Positions 8,660 to 17,887 of a stretch of 64,000 nucleotides of DNA are shown in pieces. The position numbers were made by a program, and so were the translations under genes. The notes beneath the pieces are model-generated. The model was given only the letters and a program-made list of their open reading frames with translations, was not told the DNA's origin and did no database searches. This DNA comes from Chryseolinea serpens (GTDB taxonomy: Bacteria > Bacteroidota > Bacteroidia > Cytophagales > Cyclobacteriaceae). The stretch is taken from the NCBI RefSeq assembly GCF_900129725.1, contig NZ_FQWQ01000001.1:1736001-1800000 (forward strand), in the 5' to 3' direction. The first letter of the stretch is position 1. The number at the start of each line of letters is the position of its first letter.

Positions 8660-9016
8660 ACGACACCGCTCAATAATAAGAGCGTAGACCGCGGGTTGCT
8701 TGTGCGACCGGCCTGGCTCTTTTTGTGTCTTTTATAATACGTTTCATGTGAAGCGTCGTTTATACAGCCCGTTATTACATATCTGTACATAACAATACTT
8801 GTATATACAGTCAGCGCTTCATCCTCCCCGTTGCCATTCATTCTTTATGCTGTGCGTGTCACGATCACTTTAGTGTATGGTGTACACGTACTGAATTACG
8901 TGTGACAACTTCGGTTTGATCTTTTTTTCATCATTTCAAAAAAAGTCTGCAATCGTTGTCAGGGGCAAATTCAATCTGCCTGTAGTTAAAGGTATAGCAG
9001 TTGATAAATCGTAGAT
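8660..9016. other. 357-bp intergenic region between sigma and FecR genes
   Basis: It contains a terminator-like hairpin at 8678-8724 and then about 290 bp without a credible open frame or an obvious TAnnTTTG box. A separate promoter for the fecR-susC-susD unit, possibly recognised by the ECF factor itself, is expected here but cannot be placed. Confidence 0.5.
8678..8724 (+). terminator. terminator after the ECF sigma gene
   Basis: AAGAGC (8678-8683) pairs with GCTCTT (8716-8721). A GC-rich loop region can pair further, and a short T-run follows (8720-8724). It starts 19 nt after the sigma stop codon. Confidence 0.5.
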
Positions 9017-10012
9017 ATGGATCAGACGCCACAGGAAATAAAAGCATTGATCATTCGGTTCTTACAGCGTGAGACCACGGAGGCGGAGATCGCCGTGTTG
9101 CAGGCGTGGATCCGCGAAGATGATGTCCATCGCCAGTATTTTGATGAGATCAATGTCACCTATCAAACCACTGTCACCCTGGGGAGATTTAACCCTGAAA
9201 AGATCGACGCCGCTTGGAAATCGCTTGACCAACGCATCCGCGAAGACAAAAAATCAAATCAACGCTTCCTATCCCCCATCCTGCGTCGCACCTTTCTTAA
9301 GGTCGCGGCGACCATATCCCTCATTGCCCTTGTCAGCTACGTCTTCCATACCTATTGGACCCAAAAAACGCTTTCAAGAGGTGCGGTGGTCTATCATTCC
9401 AAAAACCTCAGCACCCGCGTGGACCTTCCCGATGGCAGCAAGGTATGGTTGAACACCAACAGCTCGCTGGAATATGACAACGGCTTTGGCATTGTGCATC
9501 GCAAGGTGGTGCTCACGGGGGAAGCGTTCTTCGATGTGGAGAAAAGTCAACAGGATTTTATCGTCAGCACAAAAACCATTTCCATCTATGTGAAGGGCAC
9601 GCGGTTCAATGTGCAGGCCTACGACGACTCCGACGTGAGGACCACGCTGGAGGAAGGGAAAGTAGAATTGAAAGTGAAAGGCGGCCAGGAGCTTTACGCG
9701 ATGCGGCCCGGCGACCAGATCACGGTGAACACCGAGCTGAAAAAAGTGGTGAAAGACAAAGTGGATCCTTCCGACTACAGCGCATGGAAAGAGGAGCGCC
9801 TCGTCTTCGACAACGTGCCGCTTTCCGAGATCGTGCTCAAGCTGGAAAATCGCTACAAGGTGAACATCGTCATCGACACGGCCCTGGCGCAGCGCGAGCG
9901 GCTCACGATGACCATCGAACACGAGACCATCGATGAAGTGATGGAGCTGATCCGGCTCTCGTCGCAGATCAAATACAAAAAGGAAAAGAGTCAAATCGTC
10001 ATTTATGAATAA
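9017..10012 (+). CDS. FecR-family anti-sigma factor
   Basis: This 331-aa single-pass inner-membrane protein has a cytoplasmic N-terminal anti-sigma region (1-90), a membrane segment (about 94-112, TFLKVAATISLIALVSYVF), a periplasmic FecR domain (about 120-230, RVDLPDGSKVWLNTNSSLEY, VVLTGEAFFDVEK) and a C-terminal DUF4974-type domain (LVFDNVPLSEIVLKLENRY) that resembles the STN fold. In known systems the C-terminal domain touches the signalling domain of a TonB-dependent transducer and controls the cognate ECF sigma. The neighbouring sigma gene and the STN-containing SusC at 10053 complete that set. The gap to susC is 40 bp. Confidence 0.93.
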   Translation: MDQTPQEIKALIIRFLQRETTEAEIAVLQAWIREDDVHRQYFDEINVTYQTTVTLGRFNPEKIDAAWKSLDQRIREDKKSNQRFLSPILRRTFLKVAATISLIALVSYVFHTYWTQKTLSRGAVVYHSKNLSTRVDLPDGSKVWLNTNSSLEYDNGFGIVHRKVVLTGEAFFDVEKSQQDFIVSTKTISIYVKGTRFNVQAYDDSDVRTTLEEGKVELKVKGGQELYAMRPGDQITVNTELKKVVKDKVDPSDYSAWKEERLVFDNVPLSEIVLKLENRYKVNIVIDTALAQRERLTMTIEHETIDEVMELIRLSSQIKYKKEKSQIVIYE

Positions 10013-10033
10013 CTAAAAACACTCGTCAAACTC

Positions 10034-10049
10034 CAACTTAACCCTAATC
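10034..10049 (+). promoter_or_regulatory. susC leader element shared with two signalling-island 3' UTRs
   Basis: The 16-mer CAACTTAACCCTAATC ends 3 nt before the susC start codon (10053). The plus-strand sequence at 29635-29650 matches 15 of 16 bases, and 28327-28343 is a looser relative. Those two sites are transcribed on the minus strand, so their RNAs would be antisense to this leader. It may alternatively be just a typical A/C-rich Bacteroidota leader. Confidence 0.4.
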
Positions 10050-10052
10050 GCT

Positions 10053-13000
10053 ATGAAGTACTTCTATCAATGTTTGCACCCGCGGCCTATGCCTCCGGGG
10101 CGCACGAAGTTGTTTAATCGTTCTCTCCTGTTGGTGATCGTGCTCCTGGGCCTGAGCCCTGTGCATGTCCTGGCGACCACGCACCGGCAAGCTTTCTTTT
10201 CCATTGAACTTCATTTGAAAGACGCCACGCTGAAAGAAGCATTGCGCGAAATCGAGCGCCAGACCTCCTACAGTTTTGTGCTCAACGAAAGCAAATTCAA
10301 ATATGCGACCCGCCGTGTCACGCTGGTCATGAAAGCCAACAACATCGAGGAGGTCCTCGACACGTTGTTGAACGGCACTAACATCACCTATCAGATCCGG
10401 AAAAAGCAGATCACCCTCATCCCCCCGAAGGATGATCGCATGCAACTCATTCCTCTGGCCGATTCTGGCGGGGGATTTTCCGGCCTCAATCTTCAGTTCA
10501 ACACGGGCGATCAGTTCCCCGGCATGGCCGTACCTGATTTCGCTGTGAAAGGGACCCTCACCGACGAAGGTGGCAGTCCCCTCCCGGGCGTGAACGTGTT
10601 GGTGAAAGGAACCACCGTCGGCACCGTGACCGATTCGGGTGGAAACTTTTCCATCAATGTGCCCGACGAGAATGCCGTTCTCGTGTTCAGCTTTATCGGC
10701 TACGAGACGAAAGAAGTTGCTGTGAACGCACAGAGCAGCATCGCCGTTTCGCTTGCTCCCGACACGAAAACGTTGGAGGAAGTGGTGGTGATTGGCTATG
10801 GCACGCAGAAGAAATCGGACTTGACCGGATCGGTGGGAACCGTGAAGGCGGAAGATATCCAGGAGCGCCAGTTGCCTTCCGTGTCGCAGGCGCTTGCGGG
10901 TAAAGTTACGGGCGTGGCGGTGAACATCAACTCGGGTCGTCCGGGTGGACAAACCAATGTGCGCATTCGCGGATTCAGCTCCATCAGCACATCCAACAAC
11001 CCTTTGTATGTGATCGACGGTGTGATCATGCCGGTGGGTACGCAAACCAACGGTTCGTATCCTTTGAACAACGCCATCGACAACATCAACCCCAGCGACA
11101 TCGCGTCCATGGAAGTATTGAAAGATGCTTCGGCTACGGCGATCTATGGCGCACGCGGTGCCAACGGTGTGATCCTCATCACCACCAAGCGCGGCAGCAC
11201 GACGGGTGGCAAGGTATCGTACGACATGCAAATGAGTGTGCCCACCATCGGCCCGAACCGTGTGCACATGCTGAATGCAAAAGAGTTCCTGGCCACGGAA
11301 CAATTGGGTTGGGACAACATCAAAACCTATGATCCCGCCGGCTGGAATCCTGCCACACAAACACACTCTTCGGGACGACGCAATCCCGCATTGGACCGCA
11401 CGAACCCTGCACTCTTCGATGCCAACGGAAACCCGCTTTATGATACCGACTGGTTCAAGGAATCGACGCAAAATAAAATGTCACAAAACCATCAGCTGTC
11501 GTTCACCGGTGGCAACAAAGACAATTCGTATGGCGTGTTCCTCGGCTATCGCAACGACAACGGGTTGTTGTTGAATTCTTACCTGAAGCGTTATTCGGGA
11601 AGATTTGTGTTCGACAGCCAGTTGAAACCCTGGTTGAAAGTCGGCGGAAGCCTGGGCTATAACAACCAGGAGGAAAACATTGTGGACTTTGGCACGGGTG
11701 GTCTGAACTCGGTGCGGATGATCACAGAAGCGTTGCCGATTTTGCCGGTGCGCTATCCCGATGGCACGTTCTCGCATAACAAGAATTATTCGTCGTCTAT
11801 GGAAGGCGGTCAGAACCCGGTTGACCTGATGACGAGTAGAAAATATATCCTGTTAAGCCGGACCGTGCTTGGCAACGTTTACGCGAACATCAAGATCGCC
11901 GAAGGACTGGAACTGCGCTCTACCGTGGGCACGAACATCCTGGAGCGGGAACAAAATCAATACGACGGACGCCCTGCACCGGAAACGCCTTCGTATGTAT
12001 ATCCCGACAACCAGAAAGGATCGGCCCGCGTGCAGAACAACCGCGAGACCTTCTGGTCGTTCGAGAACTACCTGACCTACAACAAGCAGTTTGGCGACAT
12101 TCACAGCCTGACGGCACTGGCCGGTATCTCCTGGCAAGAAACCAACATCTACTGGTTCCAGGCCCGCTCGCAGACCTTCATCACCGACTTCCTCGATACC
12201 AACAACCTGGGAAGCGCGGCGAACTTCCTGCCCTCGCCCCCGGTAGAATCCAACCGCAGCCGGTTTGCTTTCAACTCCTATTTCGGACGGGTCAACTACG
12301 CCCTGAAGGAAAAATATTTGCTGACCGTGACCGGTCGTATGGATGGTTCATCCAAATTTGGTGAGTCCAACAAGTATGCGTTCTTCCCTTCGGCCGCGTT
12401 GGCCTGGCGTGTCACCAAGGAGCCTTTCCTGCAAGACAACCCGGTGATCTCGAATTTGAAAGTGCGCACCAGCTACGGCTTCACGGGCAACTCGGAAATC
12501 AATTCCTATTCCGCCCTTCCCTCCCTGCGCACGGTGACCGGCGTGGCTAGCAATGCCAAGACCATCGGGGTGGCATTGAACCGCCTCGGCAATACGGATT
12601 TGCAATGGGAGAAAACGGCACAAACCGATATCGGTGTGGAGTTGGGCTTGTTCCAGAACCGCGTCAACATCGAAGCTGACGTCTATTATCGCAAGACCAC
12701 CGACATGCTGTTAGATGCACCGTTGCCGACCTCGTCGGGCTATGCGTCGATCGTGCGCAACGTGGGGAGCATGGAGAACAAGGGTATTGAATTGGCTTTG
12801 AACACGGTGAACATTCAGACCGACAATTTCACCTGGAACACCATCTTCAATATTTCCGTCAACCGGAATAAAGTGCTGAAGCTGGCGACCCCTGCTCCTA
12901 TTTTTGGTGTGGGCAATCCCAACTTCACCAACCAGACCGGTGTGATCAAGGAAGGCGAGCCGGTGGGTTCGTTCTGGGGACTGGTGCGCCTGGGCACATG

Positions 13001-13652
13001 GAGCACAGCCGAAGCAGCCGAGGCCGCCAAATACGGTGTGAACAGCTATCGCGGCACAGGCAAGCCCATCTTGCCGGGCGATGTGAAATACCTCGATGTG
13101 AACGGCGACCACCAGATCAACGACGCCGACCGCATGATCATTGGCAATGGCAATCCGAAGTCGTATGGATCGTTCATCAACACCTTGAAGTACAAGAACT
13201 GGGACCTGACCCTCGACCTGCAATATTCGTATGGAAACGATGTGTTGAACATGACGCATCACTCCGGCGAGGACCGCACGGGTCTGGCCAACAGCTTCAA
13301 CTCGGTGTTGGGAGCCTGGACACCTGAAAATCAGAATTCAGACATTGCCGCCGTGCGCGACTCCAAGGCCGGCTATGTATCGAACGTGGACACGCATTGG
13401 CTGGAAGACGGATCGTTTTTGCGCGGACGGAATTTGCTCATCGGCTATTCGTTCAACTCGAACATGACCGAGCGGTTGCACATCAGCCGCCTGCGCATCT
13501 ATGCGTCGACGCAAAACTTTTTCCTGAAGACCAACTTCACGGGCAACGATCCGGAAGTGTCGACCTACACCAACCCGTTTGCACAAGGGCAGACCTTCTT
13601 CGACTATCCTAAACCGACCACGTATATGCTGGGCCTGAGCCTCGGTTTATAA
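10053..13652 (+). CDS. SusC/RagA-type TonB-dependent transporter with STN signalling domain
   Basis: The 1199-aa outer-membrane receptor has, in order, an unusually long signal region (hydrophobic part LLLVIVLLGLSPVHVLA, to about 43), an STN domain (about 50-125, LHLKDATLKEALREIERQTS, ending IRKKQITLIPP), a carboxypeptidase-D-like domain (about 165-245, TLTDEGGSPLPGVNVLVKGT), the TonB plug (EEVVVIGYGTQKKSDLTGSV, NVRIRGFSSI, LYVIDGV) and a 22-strand-type barrel ending in YMLGLSLGL. The STN domain marks it as a transducer able to signal to the FecR encoded just upstream. With SusD it should import an oligosaccharide or another large nutrient across the outer membrane. Substrate is not evident from sequence; adjacent oxidoreductases suggest a sugar or sugar derivative. 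Confidence 0.95.
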   Translation: MKYFYQCLHPRPMPPGRTKLFNRSLLLVIVLLGLSPVHVLATTHRQAFFSIELHLKDATLKEALREIERQTSYSFVLNESKFKYATRRVTLVMKANNIEEVLDTLLNGTNITYQIRKKQITLIPPKDDRMQLIPLADSGGGFSGLNLQFNTGDQFPGMAVPDFAVKGTLTDEGGSPLPGVNVLVKGTTVGTVTDSGGNFSINVPDENAVLVFSFIGYETKEVAVNAQSSIAVSLAPDTKTLEEVVVIGYGTQKKSDLTGSVGTVKAEDIQERQLPSVSQALAGKVTGVAVNINSGRPGGQTNVRIRGFSSISTSNNPLYVIDGVIMPVGTQTNGSYPLNNAIDNINPSDIASMEVLKDASATAIYGARGANGVILITTKRGSTTGGKVSYDMQMSVPTIGPNRVHMLNAKEFLATEQLGWDNIKTYDPAGWNPATQTHSSGRRNPALDRTNPALFDANGNPLYDTDWFKESTQNKMSQNHQLSFTGGNKDNSYGVFLGYRNDNGLLLNSYLKRYSGRFVFDSQLKPWLKVGGSLGYNNQEENIVDFGTGGLNSVRMITEALPILPVRYPDGTFSHNKNYSSSMEGGQNPVDLMTSRKYILLSRTVLGNVYANIKIAEGLELRSTVGTNILEREQNQYDGRPAPETPSYVYPDNQKGSARVQNNRETFWSFENYLTYNKQFGDIHSLTALAGISWQETNIYWFQARSQTFITDFLDTNNLGSAANFLPSPPVESNRSRFAFNSYFGRVNYALKEKYLLTVTGRMDGSSKFGESNKYAFFPSAALAWRVTKEPFLQDNPVISNLKVRTSYGFTGNSEINSYSALPSLRTVTGVASNAKTIGVALNRLGNTDLQWEKTAQTDIGVELGLFQNRVNIEADVYYRKTTDMLLDAPLPTSSGYASIVRNVGSMENKGIELALNTVNIQTDNFTWNTIFNISVNRNKVLKLATPAPIFGVGNPNFTNQTGVIKEGEPVGSFWGLVRLGTWSTAEAAEAAKYGVNSYRGTGKPILPGDVKYLDVNGDHQINDADRMIIGNGNPKSYGSFINTLKYKNWDLTLDLQYSYGNDVLNMTHHSGEDRTGLANSFNSVLGAWTPENQNSDIAAVRDSKAGYVSNVDTHWLEDGSFLRGRNLLIGYSFNSNMTERLHISRLRIYASTQNFFLKTNFTGNDPEVSTYTNPFAQGQTFFDYPKPTTYMLGLSLGL

Positions 13653-13673
13653 TCAACCCTAAACAACAGAAAG

Positions 13674-15215
13674 ATGAAGCGATTCAATTATAAACATACG
13701 ACCCACCTGTTGCTTGCGGGCAGCTTGTGGTTGGCGGCAGGATGTTCGGATTTTCTAAACGAAAAAGATCCTTCGAACATCGCACCGGCCACGTTTTTCA
13801 CGGTGCCCGAACATGCCCAAGCCGCAGTGGACGGCACCTACGAGAACCTGCGTTTTCACGGTGACGGCGCCGGTATCTTTTCGGCCAACTTCCAGATGCT
13901 CGACGCGTTCAGTGGCACGGCCGAAACCGAAACCGGCCAGAACTCTGACCTCAACAACCTGTACAGCTTTCAGCACACGGGCGACAACCTGCACCTGAGT
14001 CAGTGGTGGCGCCAGTTGTATGAAGGCATTGGCAATGCCAACCTCGCCATCGAGAAGATCCCGACCATTCCTGCCATCAAAGAAGCCGATTCCAAAAAGT
14101 GGGTGGGACAAGCCAAGTTTCTCCGCGCTTTCCACTACTTCTGGCTGGTGCGCCTGTGGGGTGATGTGCCGCTGCTGACCAAGCCGATCTATAGCTACAC
14201 CGCCCCGGAAGTAACACCGGGCCGTGCCACTGTGGCCGAGGTGTATGCCCTGATCGAAGCCGATCTGTTGGACGCCGAAAATGCAGGGTTGCCCTGGACC
14301 GATCTGGCGGGAAGAGCTTCGCTGTCGGCCGTGAAATCGCTGCTGGCGAATGTGTATCTGACCGAGGCGGGTTACCCGCTGAGCAAAGGCGGCGAGTATT
14401 ATCAAAAGGCCGCCGCCAAGGCGAAGGAAGTGATCGACTATTCGATTGCCAATCCTGGCCAGGTGAACTTGTTCGGCTCCTACGACGATCTGCACAACAA
14501 TGCGACGGAGAACCGGATCGAACACATCTTCCAGATCCAGTATGCGGCGGGTATCGCCAACAGCAACTACCAGTCGTATTTCCTTCCCAACAACACGAAC
14601 ATCACGGCCTCGGGCGAAGTGGGCACCACGGTTCCCACAGCTTCCTTCCTGGATTCGTTTGAAGCCGGCGATAAGCGCGTGGAAGAGAAACAATTTTTCT
14701 TCTCGTCGTATTATGCCGGTGGCGATGGTGCCGTGTTCCCGTTGAACAAGCCCTATATCTTCAAGCATTTCGACGTGATCGCCAATGGCTCGCCGGGGAA
14801 CTCAGGTACCGGCAATGCCGGCTTGAATTACCCTTTGATCCGGTTTGCGGAAGTGCTGCTGACGTATGCAGAAGCGCAAAATGAATCCGGGGGTCCTTCG
14901 GTAGAGGCTTATGCGGCCGTGAACCGCATTCGCAGCCGGGCGAACCTGGCCGATCTTTCCGGTCTGTCGCAATCGCAATTCCGCGAGGCGGTGTGGCGCG
15001 AACGATGGCACGAGCTGTGCTACGAGGGCATCACCTGGTTTGACATGGTGCGTTTGCGCAAAATTTACAAGGACGATACCAGCACTTTCGAAGATTTTGT
15101 GGGGGGCACCCTGAGCACCGCCGTGGTGCTGCAACAGAAACATTTGCTGCTGCCGTTGCCTGCAGGCGATTTCCGCAACAATCCGAATCTGCGGCCCGAT
15201 AATCCGGGTTGGTAG
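13674..15215 (+). CDS. SusD/RagB-family surface lipoprotein
   Basis: The 513-aa product starts with a lipoprotein signal (LAAGC lipobox, Cys near residue 24) followed by CSDFLNEKDPSN, the usual SusD opening. The N-terminal TPR-like half (PEHAQAAVDGTYENL, KFLRAFHYFWLVRLWGDVPLLTKPI) and the C-terminal SusD signature (PLIRFAEVLLTYAEAQNE, AVNRIRSRANLADL, AVWRERWHELCYEGITWFDMVR) are both present. SusD proteins form the lid on the SusC barrel and help capture substrate at the cell surface. It begins 21 bp after susC, has the leader AATCAACCCTAAACAACAG, and is followed by a strong terminator. Confidence 0.95.
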   Translation: MKRFNYKHTTHLLLAGSLWLAAGCSDFLNEKDPSNIAPATFFTVPEHAQAAVDGTYENLRFHGDGAGIFSANFQMLDAFSGTAETETGQNSDLNNLYSFQHTGDNLHLSQWWRQLYEGIGNANLAIEKIPTIPAIKEADSKKWVGQAKFLRAFHYFWLVRLWGDVPLLTKPIYSYTAPEVTPGRATVAEVYALIEADLLDAENAGLPWTDLAGRASLSAVKSLLANVYLTEAGYPLSKGGEYYQKAAAKAKEVIDYSIANPGQVNLFGSYDDLHNNATENRIEHIFQIQYAAGIANSNYQSYFLPNNTNITASGEVGTTVPTASFLDSFEAGDKRVEEKQFFFSSYYAGGDGAVFPLNKPYIFKHFDVIANGSPGNSGTGNAGLNYPLIRFAEVLLTYAEAQNESGGPSVEAYAAVNRIRSRANLADLSGLSQSQFREAVWRERWHELCYEGITWFDMVRLRKIYKDDTSTFEDFVGGTLSTAVVLQQKHLLLPLPAGDFRNNPNLRPDNPGW

Positions 15216-15254
15216 AACAAGACAGACGGTCTTGAAATAATCCTAGTTTGGTTG

Positions 15255-15294
15255 ATCCCTGCTCGCGGAATGTTTTCGGGGCAGGGATTTTTTT
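15255..15294 (+). terminator. terminator after susD
   Basis: ATCCCTGC (15255-15262) pairs with GCAGGGAT (15281-15288), followed by a run of seven T. It lies 40 bp past the SusD stop and closes the fecR-susC-susD unit. Confidence 0.8.
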
Positions 15295-15390
15295 CTTAGC
15301 TTTCCCCGGGACTGTCCCTATTGATTTGATCATCACATCATTTAATGGTGACGTTCATATAAAACCACATTCAGCTCTTTGGAAAAGAAG

Positions 15391-15398
15391 TACCTTTA
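15391..15398 (+). promoter_or_regulatory. -7 box (TACCTTTA) for the GMC oxidoreductase gene
   Basis: TACCTTTA fits TAnnTTTG at seven of eight positions and lies 21 bp before the ATG at 15420. The same octamer precedes the YceI gene. Its place after the susD terminator supports a new transcription unit here. Confidence 0.4.
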
Positions 15399-15419
15399 AT
15401 GTAAGCTCAATAAATATCT

Positions 15420-17162
15420 ATGCCCGAATTTCAAATCAAGAAAACTCAGAAGGCCTACGACGTGTGTATCGTGGGTTCCGGCGCCGGCGGCGGAATGGCT
15501 GCTTATGTATTGGCCAATGCCGGAATTAAAGTGGTGTTGCTGGAAGCCGGCCCCCTGTATGATCCTGCAAAAAATGTCACCCAGCTAAAATGGCCCTGGG
15601 AGTCGCCCCGCCGCGGTGCGAGCACTCCCCTGCGCAATTTCGGTGACTTCGATGCGGCCTATGGTGGATGGGAACTGGAAGGCGAGCCCTACACCCACAA
15701 GAATGGCACCGAGTTCGACTGGTTCCGTTCGCGCATGGTCGGCGGTCGCACCAACCACTGGGGCAGAATTTCATTGCGTTTCGGCCCCAAAGATTTCAAA
15801 CACCGCAGCCATGATGGACTCGGCGACGACTGGCCGATCGGCTACGAAGATGTGGCCCCTTTCTACGACAAAGTAGACAAACTGGTGGGCGTGTTCGGCT
15901 CGATAGAAAATCTGCCCAACGAACCCGACGGCATCTTCCTGCCCCCGCCCAAACCACGCCTCCACGAGCTCTTCATAAAAGAAGGCGCGAAGAAAATGAA
16001 TATCCCCGTGATCCCTTCACGGCTCTCCATACTCACCAAGCCCATCAACAAAGACAGAGGACAGTGTTTCTATTGCAGCCAGTGTAGCCGCGGCTGTACG
16101 GTGCACGCCGACTTTTCTTCCTCTTCCGTGTTGGTGAAACCGGCCATTGCTACAGGCAATGTCGATATCATCCCCAACGCCATGGTGCGCGAAGTGCTCA
16201 CCAACGATGAGGGTAAGGCAACCGGTGTTTCGTTTGTGAACAAAGACGACAAGCAGGAATATTCCGTGACCGCAAAGGTCGTGATCCTGGCGGCCAGCGC
16301 TTGCGAATCGGCTCGTTTGATGCTGAACTCCAAGTCGTCGCGCCACCCCAATGGCCTCTCCAATTCCAGCGACGTTGTTGGTCGTTACCTGCACGATTCC
16401 ACCGGCGCCGACATGGGGGGTATTATCCCCAAACTGATCGGCCGGAAGCGTTACAACGAAGATGGCGTAGGCGGTATGCACGTATACACACCGTGGTGGC
16501 TGGACAACAAGAAACTGAATTTCGCCCGAGGCTATCACATCGAATATTACGGCGGCATGGGCATGCCTGGCTATGGATTTGGATTTGGCATGCAAGGCAC
16601 GAACGGCAAATACCCCGGCCGTGACGGCAAGGTAAAAGACGCCGGTGGCTATGGCGCGTCGCTGAAAGATGACTACCGCTACTTCTACGGCGCCGGCTTC
16701 GGCATGTCGGGACGTGGCGAGGCCATTGCGTTGCGCGACAACTATTGCGAGATCGATCCGAACACCGTCGATAAATACGGTATCCCCGTATTGCGCTTCC
16801 ACTACAAGTGGAGCGACCACGAGATCAACCAAGCCAAGCACATGAAGGAAACCTTCGCGGAGATCATCCACAACTCCGGTGGCGTAGTGACGTGGGGTAA
16901 CGATGGCACAAAGGAAAATCAATATGGCCTCGAAGCACCCGGTCGCATCATCCACGAGGTAGGTACCACCCGCATGGGCAACGATCCGAAACAATCGGCC
17001 CTGAACAAATACAACCAGGCGCACGAATGCAAGAACCTGTTTGTGGTGGACGGCGGACCGTTTGTGTCGCAAGCCGACAAGAACCCGACCTGGACCATCC
17101 TGGCCCTCTCCATGCGCGCATCCGAATACATTATCGACGAACTGAAAAAACAAAATCTATAA
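15420..17162 (+). CDS. GMC-family FAD oxidoreductase
   Basis: The 580-aa protein has the N-terminal FAD dinucleotide motif GSGAGGG (19-25), the acidic end VVLLEAG, MVGGRTNHWGR, and the C-terminal GMC region with GTTRMG and VVDGGPFVSQADKNPTWTIL. Four cysteines (C216, C219, C222, C226; CxxCxxCxxxC) precede the substrate domain. Similar proteins are annotated as the catalytic subunit of gluconate- or sorbitol-type dehydrogenases that pass electrons to a cytochrome. The next gene, 9 bp downstream, encodes the matching small Tat subunit. This protein has no signal of its own, so piggy-back export with the Tat-bearing subunit is an inference from that family. Confidence 0.9.
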   Translation: MPEFQIKKTQKAYDVCIVGSGAGGGMAAYVLANAGIKVVLLEAGPLYDPAKNVTQLKWPWESPRRGASTPLRNFGDFDAAYGGWELEGEPYTHKNGTEFDWFRSRMVGGRTNHWGRISLRFGPKDFKHRSHDGLGDDWPIGYEDVAPFYDKVDKLVGVFGSIENLPNEPDGIFLPPPKPRLHELFIKEGAKKMNIPVIPSRLSILTKPINKDRGQCFYCSQCSRGCTVHADFSSSSVLVKPAIATGNVDIIPNAMVREVLTNDEGKATGVSFVNKDDKQEYSVTAKVVILAASACESARLMLNSKSSRHPNGLSNSSDVVGRYLHDSTGADMGGIIPKLIGRKRYNEDGVGGMHVYTPWWLDNKKLNFARGYHIEYYGGMGMPGYGFGFGMQGTNGKYPGRDGKVKDAGGYGASLKDDYRYFYGAGFGMSGRGEAIALRDNYCEIDPNTVDKYGIPVLRFHYKWSDHEINQAKHMKETFAEIIHNSGGVVTWGNDGTKENQYGLEAPGRIIHEVGTTRMGNDPKQSALNKYNQAHECKNLFVVDGGPFVSQADKNPTWTILALSMRASEYIIDELKKQNL

Positions 17163-17171
17163 TCTACCATT

Positions 17172-17834
17172 ATGGACAGAAGAAAATATTTAAAAACCCT
17201 TGCCGTAGGATCCGTTGGCGCCGGTGTGTTGCTCGAAGCCTGCAACACAGACAAGAAGCCTGAAGCTACCGCAGCTCCCGCGGCAACAGAGTTGAAGTAC
17301 GATCGCAACGCAGCCGAAGTTATACGCGAGGCCAAACTTCAGGCCGAGACCTTCTTCGATGCGCACGAAATGAAAACCATCACCGTGCTGGCCGACATCA
17401 TCATCCCCAAGGATGCCACCTCGGGCAGCGCCAGCGAGGCGGGTGTACCGGATTTTATCGCCTTCATCGTAAAAGATATGCCGCGCTATCAAACACCGTT
17501 GCGCGGTGGTCTGAAATGGCTGGACCTGCAGTGCATGAACCGCTTCAATGCAGACTTTGCCTCCTGCACACCGGCACAGCAGATTGAGTTGGTGGACCTC
17601 ATCGCCTATCCCGAAAAAGCAAAACCCGAACACCAGCAAGGTGTTGCTTTCTTCAACACGATGCGCGATCTGACCGCCACCGGATTTTTCACCAGCAAGA
17701 TGGGCATCACCGATCTGGGTTACGTGGGCAACCAACCTAACCAATGGAACGGCGTGCCGCAAGATGTGCTGGATCAGTATGGCATGAAGTACGATGAGCG
17801 CACGCTGGAGATCAGCGTGAAGTTCGACGCGTAA
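17172..17834 (+). CDS. gluconate 2-dehydrogenase subunit 3-like protein (Tat lipoprotein)
   Basis: The 220-aa product begins MDRRKYLKTLAVGSVGAG, a twin-arginine signal, and the hydrophobic part ends in LLEAC, so it is probably also lipidated. The mature domain (HEMKTITVLADIIIPKDATSGSASEAGVPDFI, TPLRGGLKWLDLQCMNRF) matches the small subunit of membrane gluconate/sugar dehydrogenases. That subunit assists export and function of the GMC flavoprotein encoded 9 bp upstream. It is followed at 54 bp by the first Gfo/Idh/MocA gene. A separate cytochrome subunit is not in this operon; the c-type cytochrome at 22073-22684 is on the other strand. Confidence 0.88.
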   Translation: MDRRKYLKTLAVGSVGAGVLLEACNTDKKPEATAAPAATELKYDRNAAEVIREAKLQAETFFDAHEMKTITVLADIIIPKDATSGSASEAGVPDFIAFIVKDMPRYQTPLRGGLKWLDLQCMNRFNADFASCTPAQQIELVDLIAYPEKAKPEHQQGVAFFNTMRDLTATGFFTSKMGITDLGYVGNQPNQWNGVPQDVLDQYGMKYDERTLEISVKFDA

Positions 17835-17887
17835 GCACGACCTTCGATACGTAGAAAAGGAACAATCAGAAACCCCAAATAAGACGT

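Noticed and set aside
10044-11471. 475-codon minus-strand open frame opposite susC
   Set aside because: It is the antisense shadow of a clearly recognisable SusC gene. Its His/Arg/Val-rich translation matches no family and it has no leader.
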